Part shown: positions 7,297 to 17,990 of the stretch, one piece after another
How positions within the stretch are numbered: the stretch's first letter is position 1
Layout: each line of letters begins with the position of its first letter
Position numbers and translations under genes: made by a program
Notes under the pieces: model-generated
The model's input: only the letters and a program-made list of their open reading frames with translations
Told to the model about the DNA's origin: nothing
Databases searched by the model: none
From: Alloyangia mangrovi
GTDB taxonomy: Bacteria; Pseudomonadota; Alphaproteobacteria; Rhodobacterales; Rhodobacteraceae
Direction of reading: 5' to 3'
Assembly: GCF_002300555.2 (NCBI RefSeq)
Contig: NZ_NTHN02000021.1
Coordinates: 1-64,000 of the forward strand
Length of the DNA stretch: 64,000 nt

Positions 7297-9318
7297 ATGA
7301 CCAACCCGCTTCTCGCCGATTGGGACACGCCCTTCGGCCTCGCCCCCTTCGAGCGCATTTCCGACGATGATTTCGCCCCCGCCTTCGAGCAGGCGCTGGC
7401 GGCGCATCTGGCCGAGATCGAGGCGATTGCCGACAATCCCGAGGCGCCGAGCTTTGCCAATACCATCGAGGCGATGGAGGGCGCGGGCGAGGCGCTCGAC
7501 AAGGTGCTCTCGGTGTTCTTCACGGTGGCCGGGGCGGACAGCAACGAGGCGCGGCAGGCGCTGCAGCGCGACTTCTCGCCCAGGCTCGCGGCGCACAGCT
7601 CGGCGATCTACTCCAACGAGAGGCTCTTTGCGCGGGTGCGCGATCTCTGGGAGCGGCGCGATGCCCTCGGACTGTCGGAGGAGGAAGCGCGGGTGCTCAT
7701 GCTGACACACCGCGGTTTCCTGCGCGCGGGCGCGGCGCTGACCGGGGAGGAGGCGGAGCGCATGAAGGCGGTGAAATCGCGCCTTGCGGTGCTTGGCACG
7801 CAGTTCACCCAGAACCTGCTGAAGGACGAGGCCGACTGGGTCATGCCGCTCTCCGAGGCGGATCTCGAGGGGCTGCCGAGCTTCGTCGTCGACGGTGCCC
7901 GCTCGGCGGGTGAGGCCGGAGGTCACGATGGTCCGGTGATTACCCTCTCGCGCTCGCTGATCGTGCCCTTCCTGCAGTTCTCGCCCCGGCGCGACCTGCG
8001 CGAGAAGGCCTGGCGCGCCTGGACCTCGCGCGGCGAGAACGGCGGCGAGACAGACAACCGGGGCATCGCGGCGGAGATCCTCGGCCTGCGCGAGGAACGG
8101 GCGGCACTGCTCGGCTACCCGGACTTTGCCAGTTACAAGCTCGAGACCGAGATGGCCGGCACGCCGGAACGGGTGCGCGATCTGCTGATGCAGGTCTGGG
8201 TGCCGGCCCGCGCCGCCGCCATGGCCGACCAGGCGCAGATGGAAGAGATGCTGCGCGCCGACGGGATCAACGACGACTTCCGCGCCTGGGATTGGCGTTA
8301 CTATGCCGAGAAGCGGCGCAAGGCGCTGCACGATCTCGATGAGGCCGAGTTGAAGCCCTACCTGCAGCTCGAGCGGATGATCGAGGCGGCCTTCACCTGC
8401 TCCAATCGCCTGTTCGGGCTGGAGTTCCGTGAGCTGGATCAGCCGCTCTACCACCCCGATTGCCGGGCCTGGGAGGTGACACGGAACGGCGAGCATGTCG
8501 CGGTCTTCATCGGCGATTATTTCGCCCGCGCCTCGAAGCGCTCCGGCGCCTGGTGCTCGGCGATGCAGAGTCAGGCCAAGCGACCGGCCCGGAAGGCCCC
8601 CATCGTCATCAACGTCTGCAACTTCGCCAAGCCGCCCAAGGGCAAGCCGGCGCTGCTCTCTTACGACGACGCGCGCACGCTGTTCCACGAGTTCGGCCAC
8701 GCGCTGCACCAGATGCTCTCGGACGTGGAGTTCGGCTCGGTTTCGGGCACTTCGGTGGCCCGCGACTTCGTGGAACTGCCGAGCCAGCTCTACGAGCACT
8801 GGCTCGAAGTGCCCGAGGTTTTGTCCGAGTTCGCCACCCATGCCGAGACTGGCGCGGCCATGCCTGAAGACCTGCTGGTCAAGGTGCTGGCGGCGGCGAC
8901 CTTCGACATGGGCTTCCAGACGGTGGAATACGTGGCCTCGGCGCTGGTCGACCTCGAGTTCCACAGCGGCCTGTCCAGCGACGATCCGATGGCGAAACAG
9001 GCCGAGGTGCTGACCGAGATCGGCATGCCCTCGGCGATCACCATGCGCCACGCCACGCCGCATTTCGCCCATGTCTTTGCGGGCGACGGCTATTCCTCGG
9101 GCTATTACAGCTACATGTGGTCCGAGGTGATGGACGCCGATGCTTTCGCCGCCTTCGAGGAGGCGGGCGGGGCCTTCGATCCGGCCACCGCGTCGAGACT
9201 CGAGGAATTCATCCTCTCGAAGGGCGGCTCGGTCGAGGCCGAGGAGCTCTACACCTCGTTCCGCGGCCGCATGCCGGGCGTCGAGGCGCTGCTCAAGGGG
9301 CGCGGGCTGGCGGCCTGA
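7297..9318 (+). CDS. M3-family oligopeptidase (oligopeptidase A / dipeptidyl carboxypeptidase type)
   Basis: A 673-residue zinc metallopeptidase of the M3 (thimet) family, which degrades short peptides released by other proteases in the cytoplasm. The catalytic HEFGH is at about residues 464-468 (ARTLFHEFGHALHQ), with the downstream glutamate ligand in the DFVELPSQLYEHW segment and the substrate-binding HVFAGDGYSSGYYSYMW near the C-terminus. No signal peptide is visible. The length is normal for the family. The start ATG at 7297 is preceded by AAAGGAG. OpdA/PrlC and Dcp are both possible names, and the sequence alone does not decide between them. The gene stands alone between an ABC permease and a convergent TraB-family gene. 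Confidence 0.9.
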   Translation: MTNPLLADWDTPFGLAPFERISDDDFAPAFEQALAAHLAEIEAIADNPEAPSFANTIEAMEGAGEALDKVLSVFFTVAGADSNEARQALQRDFSPRLAAHSSAIYSNERLFARVRDLWERRDALGLSEEEARVLMLTHRGFLRAGAALTGEEAERMKAVKSRLAVLGTQFTQNLLKDEADWVMPLSEADLEGLPSFVVDGARSAGEAGGHDGPVITLSRSLIVPFLQFSPRRDLREKAWRAWTSRGENGGETDNRGIAAEILGLREERAALLGYPDFASYKLETEMAGTPERVRDLLMQVWVPARAAAMADQAQMEEMLRADGINDDFRAWDWRYYAEKRRKALHDLDEAELKPYLQLERMIEAAFTCSNRLFGLEFRELDQPLYHPDCRAWEVTRNGEHVAVFIGDYFARASKRSGAWCSAMQSQAKRPARKAPIVINVCNFAKPPKGKPALLSYDDARTLFHEFGHALHQMLSDVEFGSVSGTSVARDFVELPSQLYEHWLEVPEVLSEFATHAETGAAMPEDLLVKVLAAATFDMGFQTVEYVASALVDLEFHSGLSSDDPMAKQAEVLTEIGMPSAITMRHATPHFAHVFAGDGYSSGYYSYMWSEVMDADAFAAFEEAGGAFDPATASRLEEFILSKGGSVEAEELYTSFRGRMPGVEALLKGRGLAA

Positions 9319-9335
9319 CCGCTCGGCCCAACCCC

Positions 9336-10325
9336 TCAGAAGGTCTCGCGGGTGAGGGTGTATCCCTCGTCCGCGAGCAGGTTCAGGATGCCATCGGTGC
9401 CGCTCAGGTGGGCGGCGCCGAAGGCGGCCACCACGGGGGCTTCGGTCTCTGCCGAGGCCTGCATCAGCACCGGGATCCACGCCTTGTTGCGGGCGGTGAG
9501 GAGCTGCGCCTCGGTCTCCTCCATCATCGCATCGACCTCCTCGGGTGCCTCGGGCAAGGCGCGGCGGGCGATCAGCCGCGAGATCACCCAGGTGTCGGCA
9601 TGGGCCTCTTCGAAATAGGCGTCGAAGAGCGTGGCGAACTGGTCTTCGGCGGTGTCGGTGTCGAGCACCCCGGTGCGCAGCATCTCGAGTTGGTCCTCGA
9701 TCGGCTCGGCGTTGAACAGGCGAAAGACGGTGTCGAAGGGTTCGAGCGCGCGCGTCGGCACCTCGGCCGCGTCGGCGATGTCCTGCAGCTTCATGTCGAG
9801 CCCGCTCTTGCCCTTGAGCTGCGCCATGGCACAGGGCGGGGTGGCGAGCATCATCGACAGGTACCAGGGCTGGAACTTGGCGGCCATGACGGCGGGAATG
9901 CCCCGGTCCTTCGCCGCCGCCGCCAGCGCCTGCCAGGCCGCTTCGGGCAGCAGTTCGGGAAGTGTCGGGCCCGAGAGGGTGAGCATCGTCGGGTCCTCGG
10001 CAATGGCCTTCTGCAGGTGCTTTTCCTCGGCGCGGGTCATCTCGAGCAGCAGCAGGCCGGCATTTTCCACCAGCGGCGTCAGCCGGGTCACGGGTGCGTC
10101 CAGCCGCGCGTCGCCGAGGTGCATGGTCCCGACGAGGTGGATCACCTTGCCATCCCGCTCGGCGCGCCAGCGATTGCCTTCGGGGAAGGGGATCGCAGCC
10201 AGCATTCGGCTGCGCTCGGCCTGTTCCGCCGGTGTGAGCGCGGGGCGCAGGTCGCTGCCTTCGCAGGCGGCGTGCAGCGCGGCAGGCAGGAGCAGGAAAA
10301 GCGAAACGAGGAACGGGCGAACCAT
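9336..10325 (-). CDS. TraB/GumN-family protein
   Basis: A 329-residue exported protein with a signal peptide (MVRPFLVSLFLLLPAALHA). It has the TraB/GumN signatures: VIHLVGTMHLGDARLD near the mature N-terminus and FGAAHLSGTDGILNLL near the C-terminus, both carrying the GxxH-type residues conserved in the family. Members are thought to share the EreA/ChaN/Tiki metalloprotease-like superfold, but bacterial functions are mostly unknown. A second superfold relative, the ChaN-family gene at 1731, is in this same window. It is convergent with the peptidase gene, their stops being 17 bases apart. Confidence 0.8.
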   Translation of the reverse strand: MVRPFLVSLFLLLPAALHAACEGSDLRPALTPAEQAERSRMLAAIPFPEGNRWRAERDGKVIHLVGTMHLGDARLDAPVTRLTPLVENAGLLLLEMTRAEEKHLQKAIAEDPTMLTLSGPTLPELLPEAAWQALAAAAKDRGIPAVMAAKFQPWYLSMMLATPPCAMAQLKGKSGLDMKLQDIADAAEVPTRALEPFDTVFRLFNAEPIEDQLEMLRTGVLDTDTAEDQFATLFDAYFEEAHADTWVISRLIARRALPEAPEEVDAMMEETEAQLLTARNKAWIPVLMQASAETEAPVVAAFGAAHLSGTDGILNLLADEGYTLTRETF

Positions 10326-10398
10326 GCTGACAACCTGACTGGGAGGGATATTCGCCTCAGGCTAGGGCAGCGGCTTGCCAGCGACAAGCCGTGCGGCG

Positions 10399-11088
10399 AT
10401 GGTGGCGCCCATGTTGCGGGAAAGTGAACTCTATGCGCCGGTGAAGGCGCTTCTGCAGGCGCAGGGATACGAGGTGAAGGGCGAGGTGGGCGCGGCCGAC
10501 CTCGTGGCGATACGCGGCGCGGAAGAGCCGGTCATCGTCGAGCTGAAGCTGAAGATCTCGCTGGCGCTGTTCCACCAGGCGCTGGCGCGGCTGCGGGTGT
10601 CCGACCTTGTCTACATCGCCGTGCCGAAACCCAGCGGGCGCACCGCGCGGCGGGCGCTGAAGGACAACCGTGCAATGTGCCGGCGGCTGGGGCTGGGGTT
10701 CATCACCGTCAAGGACGGGCGCGCCGAAGTGCAGTGCGATCCCGGCCCCTATGCACCGCGCAAGACCAAGGCCGGGCAGGCCAAGCTGCTGCGCGAGTTT
10801 AGGCGGATCACCGGTGATCCCAACGACGGCGGCGCGACCCGCCACGGCATCGTCACCGGCTACCGGCAGGACGCCCTGCGCTGCGCTGCCTTCCTCGTGG
10901 AGGCGGGCGAGAGCCGGGGGCGCGACGTGGCCGAGGCGACCGGGGTGAAGGTGGCGACCCGGCTGATGGCGGACAACCACTATGGCTGGTTCACCCGGGT
11001 GCGGGTCGGGGTCTACGCGCTGACCGAGCCGGGGCGCGCGGCACTGGTGCATTGGGCCGGAAGCTGGGAGGATGAGGCAGCGGAGTGA
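10399..11088 (+). CDS. DUF2161 protein, predicted PD-(D/E)XK-type phosphodiesterase
   Basis: A protein of about 226-229 residues. The N-terminal half looks like a PD-(D/E)XK nuclease core: ESELYAPVKALLQAQGYEV, then GAADLVAI supplying the Asp and EPVIVELKLKIS supplying the E-x-K pair, as in the DUF2161 family. The C-terminal part resembles a winged helix. The start is uncertain: ATG at 10399 or, matching the family N-terminus better, ATG at 10411; neither has a strong ribosome-binding site. No partner genes suggest a restriction or repair system. The fold assignment follows from the family; catalytic activity is inferred. Confidence 0.7.
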   Translation: MVAPMLRESELYAPVKALLQAQGYEVKGEVGAADLVAIRGAEEPVIVELKLKISLALFHQALARLRVSDLVYIAVPKPSGRTARRALKDNRAMCRRLGLGFITVKDGRAEVQCDPGPYAPRKTKAGQAKLLREFRRITGDPNDGGATRHGIVTGYRQDALRCAAFLVEAGESRGRDVAEATGVKVATRLMADNHYGWFTRVRVGVYALTEPGRAALVHWAGSWEDEAAE

Positions 11089-11107
11089 CCTCGCTCCGGT
11101 GCCGCTG

Positions 11108-12067
11108 TCAGGCCTCGCTCGGGGCTGTGCGCAGCGCGTCCTCTGTCACCCGCCGGGCTCGCTTGGCCAGAACGCGTTCGCGGTAGAGCGTGTAGAGCCC
11201 CGAGGCGATGATGATCCCGCAGCCGACGAAGGTCCAGGCATCTGGCAGGTCGGCAAAGACGAGGAAGCCGTAGAGCGTGCTCCAGATGATCATCGTGTAT
11301 TGCACCGGGGCCATGACCACGGCCTGGCCGAGATCCAGCCCGCGGATCAGGAGGAACTCGCCCAGCCCGGCCGCGGCGGCGATCATCAGGCAGAGCAGCA
11401 GGACCCAGCCGCTCTCCGGGGTCTGCCAGACGACGGCGAGTGGGATCGAGCACAGCAGGAAGGATGTCAGCGAGGTGTAGCTGACCGTGGTGGCGATGCT
11501 GTCCGCGCCGCTCAGATAGCGCGACAGGAGTTGCCGTGCGGCGAAGCAGACCGCCGAGACGAAGGCGAAGCCGATGGCTGGGTGAAAGACCCCCATGCCG
11601 GGGCGGATCACCACCAGCATGCCGATAAAGCCGGTGACCACCGCGGCCCAGCGGCGCGGCCCGACCGGCTCTTTCAGCAGCAGCGCTCCGAAGATCGTCA
11701 CGAGGAAGGGCGCGGTGAAGGTCACCGCCGTGGCATCGGCGAGCCCGACGTGGCGCAGCGCCATGATGAAGCAGGCGGCCGAGCCGAGCGCGATCACCCC
11801 GCGCATGACCTGCAGCAGCGGGTGCGGGGTGCGCAGGACATGGCTGCCGCGCAGCGCCAGCAGCGTCACCACGCCGAGGAACAGCCCCGACTGGCGGAAC
11901 CAGACGACCTGCATGAGCGGCAGATGCTCGGTCAGCAGCTTGGCCAGCATGTCGGTCAGGCCGAAGAAGCAGAAGCCGAGCGTCATGAACAGGAAGCCGC
12001 GCGCGTTGTCATGCGGCGGCGCCTGCAGGGGCGAGGGCGCCGAGATCGGCGTGTAGGGGATTGCCAT
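11108..12067 (-). CDS. DMT-superfamily (EamA) transporter
   Basis: A 319-residue inner-membrane protein with about ten hydrophobic segments arranged as two EamA repeats, the typical drug/metabolite exporter layout. The first repeat starts at about residue 25 (GFLFMTLGFCFFGLTDMLAKLL) and contains ALRHVGLADATAVTFTAPFLV; the second contains RGLDLGQAVVMAPVQYTMIIW. I chose the ATG at 12067 because upstream in-frame codons encode a polar, unlikely N-terminus. The substrate is unknown; exporters of this family move amino acids, purines or other metabolites. Its 5' side faces the groESL promoter region. Confidence 0.82.
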   Translation of the reverse strand: MAIPYTPISAPSPLQAPPHDNARGFLFMTLGFCFFGLTDMLAKLLTEHLPLMQVVWFRQSGLFLGVVTLLALRGSHVLRTPHPLLQVMRGVIALGSAACFIMALRHVGLADATAVTFTAPFLVTIFGALLLKEPVGPRRWAAVVTGFIGMLVVIRPGMGVFHPAIGFAFVSAVCFAARQLLSRYLSGADSIATTVSYTSLTSFLLCSIPLAVVWQTPESGWVLLLCLMIAAAAGLGEFLLIRGLDLGQAVVMAPVQYTMIIWSTLYGFLVFADLPDAWTFVGCGIIIASGLYTLYRERVLAKRARRVTEDALRTAPSEA

Positions 12068-12228
12068 GGGAGGTCTCGAGTCTGTGATCTCAGTAAGGTC
12101 ATCACATTCGGCGAAGAGATGCCACGGTCTTCCGGAAGATCTTGAACACAAAGCCGCGGCTGCACATGTGCCGGGCATGGGTTCGCCGACTCCGCCGGGG
12201 TGTCACGAAATTTTCTCGGAGGGGAGTG

Positions 12229-12257
12229 TTGACTCAAATCGTGCGGCTGCCTAGCTA
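12229..12257 (+). promoter_or_regulatory. groESL promoter
   Basis: TTGACT (12229-12234) is followed after 17 bases by TAGCTA (12252-12257). Transcription would start just before or within the CIRCE element, as in other CIRCE-controlled chaperonin operons. The -10 box is weak, so the exact hexamer is uncertain. Confidence 0.6.
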
Positions 12258-12265
12258 TGCTGCCG

Positions 12266-12292
12266 TTAGCACTCCACAAGGGTGAGTGCTAA
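12266..12292. promoter_or_regulatory. CIRCE element (HrcA operator)
   Basis: TTAGCACTC (12266-12274) and GAGTGCTAA (12284-12292) form a perfect 9-9-9 inverted repeat, the canonical CIRCE sequence bound by the heat-shock repressor HrcA. It sits between the promoter and groES, 78 bases ahead of the groES start codon. Confidence 0.96.
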
Positions 12293-12369
12293 CGGCCCTC
12301 GATCCCGGCGGTGTCCGGGATGTCACGGGGGGCCTACAGGGACAACCTTTGAGCTATGGAGACTCGAAG

Positions 12370-12663
12370 ATGGCATTCAAACCGCTTCACGACCGCGTGC
12401 TGGTTCGCCGCGTTGAGAGCGACGAAAAGACCAAGGGTGGTCTGATCATCCCCGACAGCGCGAAAGAAAAGCCCGCTGAGGGCCTGATCGTGGCCTGCGG
12501 CGAAGGCGCCCGCAAGGACTCCGGCGAGCTGATCGCAATGGCTGTCAAAGCCGGCGACCGCGTGCTGTTCGGCAAATGGTCCGGCACCGAAGTGACGATC
12601 GACGGCGAAGAGCTGCTGATCATGAAGGAATCGGACATCCTCGGCATCACCGAGGCGGCCTGA
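12370..12663 (+). CDS. groS: Co-chaperonin GroES (Hsp10)
   Basis: A 97-residue protein, normal for GroES. The N-terminus [20 protein letters not shown], the mobile loop [16 protein letters not shown], and [29 protein letters not shown] are all typical. It caps the GroEL ring to close the folding chamber in the cytoplasm. Translation starts at ATG 12370 behind GGAG. It is the first gene of a two-gene operon under CIRCE control, with groEL 71 bases downstream. Confidence 0.98.
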   Translation: MAFKPLHDRVLVRRVESDEKTKGGLIIPDSAKEKPAEGLIVACGEGARKDSGELIAMAVKAGDRVLFGKWSGTEVTIDGEELLIMKESDILGITEAA

Positions 12664-12671
12664 TCCTTTGA

Positions 12672-14375
<1,704 letters not shown>

Positions 14376-14415
14376 TCTGCCGGTCCATATGGACGTCTGC
14401 CTTCGGGCAGCAGGC

Positions 14416-14438
14416 GGGGGGCTTCGGCCCCCCGTTTT
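14416..14438 (+). terminator. Rho-independent terminator of groESL
   Basis: GGGGGGC and GCCCCCC form a perfect 7-bp stem around a TTCG tetraloop (14416-14433), followed by GTTTT. It lies 40 bases after the groEL stop codon. Confidence 0.93.
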
Positions 14439-14569
14439 GCGTTCTTGGGCAGGAGCGCGCCCTGGAAAATCGCGGGGTGGGCCGGGGTTCGCCACCCCTG
14501 CGGCTGCCTGTTTTCCTTTCCGGGCCAGCGCGCTAGGCTCCCCGCGACAACCGCGCAAGGAGAGCCGCG

Positions 14570-15175
14570 ATGAAACTTCTGCAGGCCGGGCCGTCGCCCT
14601 TCGTCCGCAAGGTGCTCGTCACCCTGCATGAGACCGGCCAGATCGATCAGGTGGAGCAAGTGCAGGTCGCGGCCTCGCCGGTAGCGCCCGACCCGGCGCT
14701 GATCGCCGCCAACCCCGTGGGGAAGATCCCGGCGCTGGTGCGTCCGGACGGGCCGACGCTCTATGACAGCCGGGTGATCTGCCGCTTCCTCGACGCGCGC
14801 GCGGAAGGCGGGCTCTATCCCGAAAGCCGGGTCTGGGACACGCTGGTGCTCGAGGCCACGGCGGACGGGATCATGGATGCTGCCGTGCTGATCGTCTACG
14901 AAGAGCGCTTCCGTGCCCGCGAGATGGTCTCGATGGACTGGATCGAAGGCCAGTGGGGCAAGGCGGCACGGGCGCTCGATGCGCTCGAGACGCGCTGGAT
15001 GAGCCATCTCGCCGGGCGCATGGACATGGGGCATATCGCCGTGGCCTGCGCGCTGGGATATCTCGATTTCCGCCACGATGCGCGCAAGTGGCGGATCGGG
15101 CGCCCGGCGCTGGCCGCCTGGTTCGAGGCCTTTGCCGAACGCGACTCGATGAAGGCCACCGACCCGACGTCCTGA
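14570..15175 (+). CDS. Glutathione S-transferase-family protein
   Basis: A 201-residue cytoplasmic protein with the GST layout. The N-terminal thioredoxin-like domain starts [20 protein letters not shown], with SPFVRK as the likely glutathione-activating loop, and contains the cis-proline [10 protein letters not shown] followed by [10 protein letters not shown] for the gamma-glutamyl group. The C-terminal helical domain includes [17 protein letters not shown], matching the family N-capping segment. A ribosome-binding site AAGGAG precedes the start. The substrate is not predictable. It is not in an evident operon. Confidence 0.88.
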   Translation: MKLLQAGPSPFVRKVLVTLHETGQIDQVEQVQVAASPVAPDPALIAANPVGKIPALVRPDGPTLYDSRVICRFLDARAEGGLYPESRVWDTLVLEATADGIMDAAVLIVYEERFRAREMVSMDWIEGQWGKAARALDALETRWMSHLAGRMDMGHIAVACALGYLDFRHDARKWRIGRPALAAWFEAFAERDSMKATDPTS

Positions 15176-15273
15176 GCCGCTTTGCCCGGCCGGAAGCCCA
15201 AAACCCTTGCACGTGGGGCCGCTTCGGCTTAGCTGCGAGCACCCCACGAGTTCCAAGCCCGGAAGGATTTTCC

Positions 15274-15960
15274 ATGCGGATGCGCGACACTTTCATCAAG
15301 CCGATGCACCCCGAAGGGCGCAAGTTCGTCGGCATCTTTGCCGCGATCACTGTCGTGCTCTTCCTGATCTGCGAGCCGCTGGGCTGGATCGGCGTCGGCC
15401 TGACGATCTGGTGCTACTACTTCTTCCGCGACCCCGAGCGCATCGTACCGCAGCGCCCCGGCCTGCTGGTCTCGCCCGCCGACGGCGTGGTCTCGCTGAT
15501 CGAGCCCGCGGTGCCGCCGGCCGAGCTCGGCATGCCCGACGTGCCGATGACCCGCGTGTCGGTCTTCATGTCGGTCTTCAACTGCCACGTGAACCGCACC
15601 CCGGTGACCGGCGAAATCGTCTCTGTCGCCTACCGCCCGGGCAAGTTCTTCAACGCCTCGCTCGACAAGGCTTCGGTGGACAACGAGCGCAACGCGCTGC
15701 GCATCCGCCTCGAGGACGGGCGCGAGATCGCCGTGGTGCAGATCGCGGGTCTCGTGGCGCGCCGCATCATGTGGTGGGTCAAGGAAGGCGACCGGCTGAA
15801 CCGCGGTGATCGCTTCGGCCTGATCCGCTTCGGATCGCGTCTCGATGTCTACCTGCCCGCGGGAGTGGAGCCGCTGGTCTCGATCGGCCAGACCATGGTC
15901 GCGGGCGAGAGCATCATCGCCAACCTGACCACTGATCTGGGGAGCCCGCCGAATGAATGA
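15274..15960 (+). CDS. psd: Phosphatidylserine decarboxylase proenzyme
   Basis: A 228-residue member of the short (Sinorhizobium/Bacillus-like) decarboxylase family that converts phosphatidylserine to phosphatidylethanolamine. A hydrophobic anchor lies at about residues 15-45. The self-cleavage site is the Gly-Ser in [13 protein letters not shown] near residue 186, which generates the pyruvoyl group. [12 protein letters not shown] and FNCHVNRTP are conserved active-site stretches. The start ATG at 15274 has GGAAGGA upstream; reading frames extending further upstream do not match the family. It overlaps pssA by eight bases, so the two steps of phosphatidylethanolamine synthesis are translationally coupled. 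Confidence 0.93.
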   Translation: MRMRDTFIKPMHPEGRKFVGIFAAITVVLFLICEPLGWIGVGLTIWCYYFFRDPERIVPQRPGLLVSPADGVVSLIEPAVPPAELGMPDVPMTRVSVFMSVFNCHVNRTPVTGEIVSVAYRPGKFFNASLDKASVDNERNALRIRLEDGREIAVVQIAGLVARRIMWWVKEGDRLNRGDRFGLIRFGSRLDVYLPAGVEPLVSIGQTMVAGESIIANLTTDLGSPPNE

Positions 15961-16711
15961 CGAGCAGCCGATCGAGGATCCGAAGGCCCGCGCCGCCGAG
16001 AAGGTGACGCTGATCCAGCTTCTGCCCAACGTGCTGACCGTGGTGGCGATCTGCGCCGGCCTGACGGCGATCCGCTTCGGCCTGCAGGGATCGTATGAGC
16101 TCGCGGTGCAGCTGATCCTGCTTGCGGCGGTGCTCGACGGGCTCGACGGCCGCCTTGCCCGCGCGCTGAAGTCCGAGAGCGGCATGGGCGCAGAGCTCGA
16201 CAGCCTCGCGGATTTCCTCAACTTCGGCGTTGCGCCGGGATTGCTGATCTACAACTGGGCGCTCGAGGACAGCCGCAACTTCGGCTGGATCGCGGTGCTG
16301 GTCTTCGCCGTTTGCGCGGTGGTGCGCCTCGCCCGGTTCAACGTCATGCGCAAGTCCGAGGACAAGGCGCATGACAACGCCTATTTCACCGGCGTGCCGT
16401 CTCCGGCGGGGGCGCTGCTGGCGATGCTGCCGATGTACCTCAGCTTCGGGCTCGGGGCAGGGCCGCTGTTCCCGGATCTCGTGCTGGCTGCCTGGCTGGT
16501 GCTGGCGGGGCTGGCGATGATCAGCCGCATCCCCACCTGGTCCTTCAAGACCACCCGCATCTCGCGGCAGAACGTGAAATACGTGCTGGTCGGGGTCGCC
16601 TTCGTCGGCGCTGCCGTGCTGACCTACGCCTGGATCAGCCTCGCGCTGGTCTGCGTCGCCTATGTGGCGGCGGTGATCATCATGCTGCCGCGCAAGCGGC
16701 GCACGAGCTGA
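15953..16711 (+). CDS. pssA: CDP-diacylglycerol-serine O-phosphatidyltransferase
   Basis: A 252-residue integral membrane enzyme that makes phosphatidylserine from CDP-diacylglycerol and serine. The CDP-alcohol phosphotransferase signature DG-x2-AR-x8-G-x3-D-x3-D is present as [20 protein letters not shown] followed by LDSLAD, at about residues 63-87. Several membrane segments surround it, as in the type II family. It overlaps the end of psd and completes the phosphatidylethanolamine module of the inner membrane. Confidence 0.93.
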   Translation: MNDEQPIEDPKARAAEKVTLIQLLPNVLTVVAICAGLTAIRFGLQGSYELAVQLILLAAVLDGLDGRLARALKSESGMGAELDSLADFLNFGVAPGLLIYNWALEDSRNFGWIAVLVFAVCAVVRLARFNVMRKSEDKAHDNAYFTGVPSPAGALLAMLPMYLSFGLGAGPLFPDLVLAAWLVLAGLAMISRIPTWSFKTTRISRQNVKYVLVGVAFVGAAVLTYAWISLALVCVAYVAAVIIMLPRKRRTS

Positions 16712-16722
16712 GGAGAGCCGCG

Positions 16723-17013
16723 ATGTCGGACGAAGAGTGGGTTTACGACGAGGCCAGCGGCGAATGGAAACCGGCCTCGGAGGTTGCTGCCGAGAGCGCG
16801 GTCGAGGTGCGCGACGCAGCGGGTAACCTGCTGGCGGATGGCGACCAGGTCGTGCTGATCAAGGACCTCAAGGTGAAGGGCGCCGGGCAGACGCTGAAGC
16901 AGGGCACGGTGATCCGCTCGATCCGGCTGACCGCCAACCCCGAAGAGATCGACTGCCGGCACGAGACGATCAAGGGCTTGGTGTTGCGCACCGAATTCGT
17001 CAAGAAGCGCTGA
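16723..17013 (+). CDS. yjdM: YjdM/PhnA-family protein lacking the N-terminal zinc ribbon
   Basis: A 96-residue protein. Residues 27-96 match the PhnA C-terminal domain closely (VEVRDAAGNLLADGDQVVLI, DLKVKGAGQTLKQGT, EFVKKR at the end). In the E. coli protein the first 30 residues form a zinc ribbon with two CxxC pairs. Here that region is EEWVYDEASGEWKPASE, has no cysteine, and keeps only a Trp/Asp-rich echo of the ribbon. Despite the old PhnA name, no role in phosphonate use is established. It follows pssA after 11 bases and ends at a bidirectional terminator. Confidence 0.8.
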   Translation: MSDEEWVYDEASGEWKPASEVAAESAVEVRDAAGNLLADGDQVVLIKDLKVKGAGQTLKQGTVIRSIRLTANPEEIDCRHETIKGLVLRTEFVKKR

Positions 17014-17040
17014 CGCGCTGGCGGCGGCCGCAAAAGAAAA

Positions 17041-17063
17041 GCGCTCCCCGAGAGGAGCGCTTT
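17041..17063 (+). terminator. Bidirectional terminator between yjdM and the outer-membrane protein gene
   Basis: GCGCTCC and GGAGCGC form a 7-bp stem (17041-17060) with a T-rich tract after it and AAAAGAAAA before it, so it can serve both convergent genes. Confidence 0.85.
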
Positions 17064-17086
17064 GTCGTTTCGCAGAAGGGGCCGCC

Positions 17087-17749
17087 TCAGAACTTCATCG
17101 AGACGCCGACGTTCAGCGCGTTGGTTTTGATGTCGGTCTCGAGCGTGCCGCCCTCGTCGAGATCGGCCTCGTTCCACGAGTAGGTGAACTGGTATTCGCC
17201 GTAGACCGACCAGGTGTCGTTGATCGGGTAGCTGACGCCCGCAAGAAGGCGCGCGGCGGGGCCGGTGTACTGGTACTCGAAGGTGTCATCCGTGCCGCCA
17301 GTGGTGGCCACCTCGACGTGCGGCACCGCGATGCCGAGACCGGCGCCCACGAAGGGGGTCAGCTTGCCCCAGTGCTCGGGCCAGCGCTGCATGGCGTTGA
17401 CGGTCAGGATGTTGATCCCGTCGGTGAACTCCAGCGTCTCGAAGCCGGCGTCGTCGCGGTCGTCCTCGTTGGCATAGACCTTGGCGTGGGTGAACTCGAG
17501 CGCCCAGCCGAAGGTGTCGCTCTGCCACCAGGTGCCGCGGATACCCCAGTAGGGCGGCATCTCGAAGGACTTGCCTTCCCAGCCGATCAGCTCGTCGAAG
17601 CTCTCGCCGGTGCCGGGCATGTCGCCCGAGATGCGGCTGTGCGGGGCGGTCTGCCAGCCCGTGTAGACCGATGCTTCGAAATCTTGCGCGAAGGCGGGGG
17701 CGGCGAGCCCGGTCACAAACAGCGCGGTTGGCAGAATCAGGGCTCTCAT
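17087..17749 (-). CDS. Outer-membrane beta-barrel protein
   Basis: A 220-residue protein with a signal peptide ([20 protein letters not shown], cut after AFAQ) and alternating amphipathic strands ending in a C-terminal phenylalanine (LNVGVSMKF), the outer-membrane insertion signal. Strand-like segments such as [18 protein letters not shown] and [11 protein letters not shown] suggest a small eight-stranded barrel. Rhizobial LpxQ-like lipid A oxidases have this size and shape, so a lipid-A-modifying role is possible but not demonstrated. It has its own promoter at 17801-17830 and converges on yjdM. Confidence 0.7.
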   Translation of the reverse strand: MRALILPTALFVTGLAAPAFAQDFEASVYTGWQTAPHSRISGDMPGTGESFDELIGWEGKSFEMPPYWGIRGTWWQSDTFGWALEFTHAKVYANEDDRDDAGFETLEFTDGINILTVNAMQRWPEHWGKLTPFVGAGLGIAVPHVEVATTGGTDDTFEYQYTGPAARLLAGVSYPINDTWSVYGEYQFTYSWNEADLDEGGTLETDIKTNALNVGVSMKF

Positions 17750-17800
17750 GGCCGGGGCTCCCTCGGGTAAACTTCGTTCAAGGTTTTACGTCTTAACTGC

Positions 17801-17830
17801 CTAATATCTTCCGTCTGCACCGCGTTTCAA
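17801..17830 (-). promoter_or_regulatory. Sigma-70-like promoter of the outer-membrane barrel gene
   Basis: On the minus strand TTGAAA (17825-17830) is followed after 18 bases by TATTAG (17801-17806). The start codon is about 50 bases downstream. Confidence 0.6.
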
Positions 17831-17990
17831 CCGCGACACATCGGCACTCCCGTCAATGTAGCTGTTATGTTTGCTTTACGGACGTAGGGTGGGTCGGTAA
17901 TACAACGGACGGAAATGCTGCGTTCTTGCGCGGCTTTATCTGCGTGTCGGCCGGCCGCGAACCCGGCCAATGAGGAATGGAGAAGACCCC

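Noticed and set aside
6208..9480. A roughly 1090-codon open frame antisense to the permease and M3 peptidase genes
   Set aside because: It is composed of His/Arg/Gly-rich low-complexity sequence typical of antisense frames in GC-rich genomes and crosses two well-supported genes.
10336..10373. A possible fifth copy of the CCCGGGATATTT repeat (GAGGGATATTCGCCTC)
   Set aside because: It lacks the CCTAGAAGAA tail and the preceding hairpin; similarity is limited to GGGATATT.
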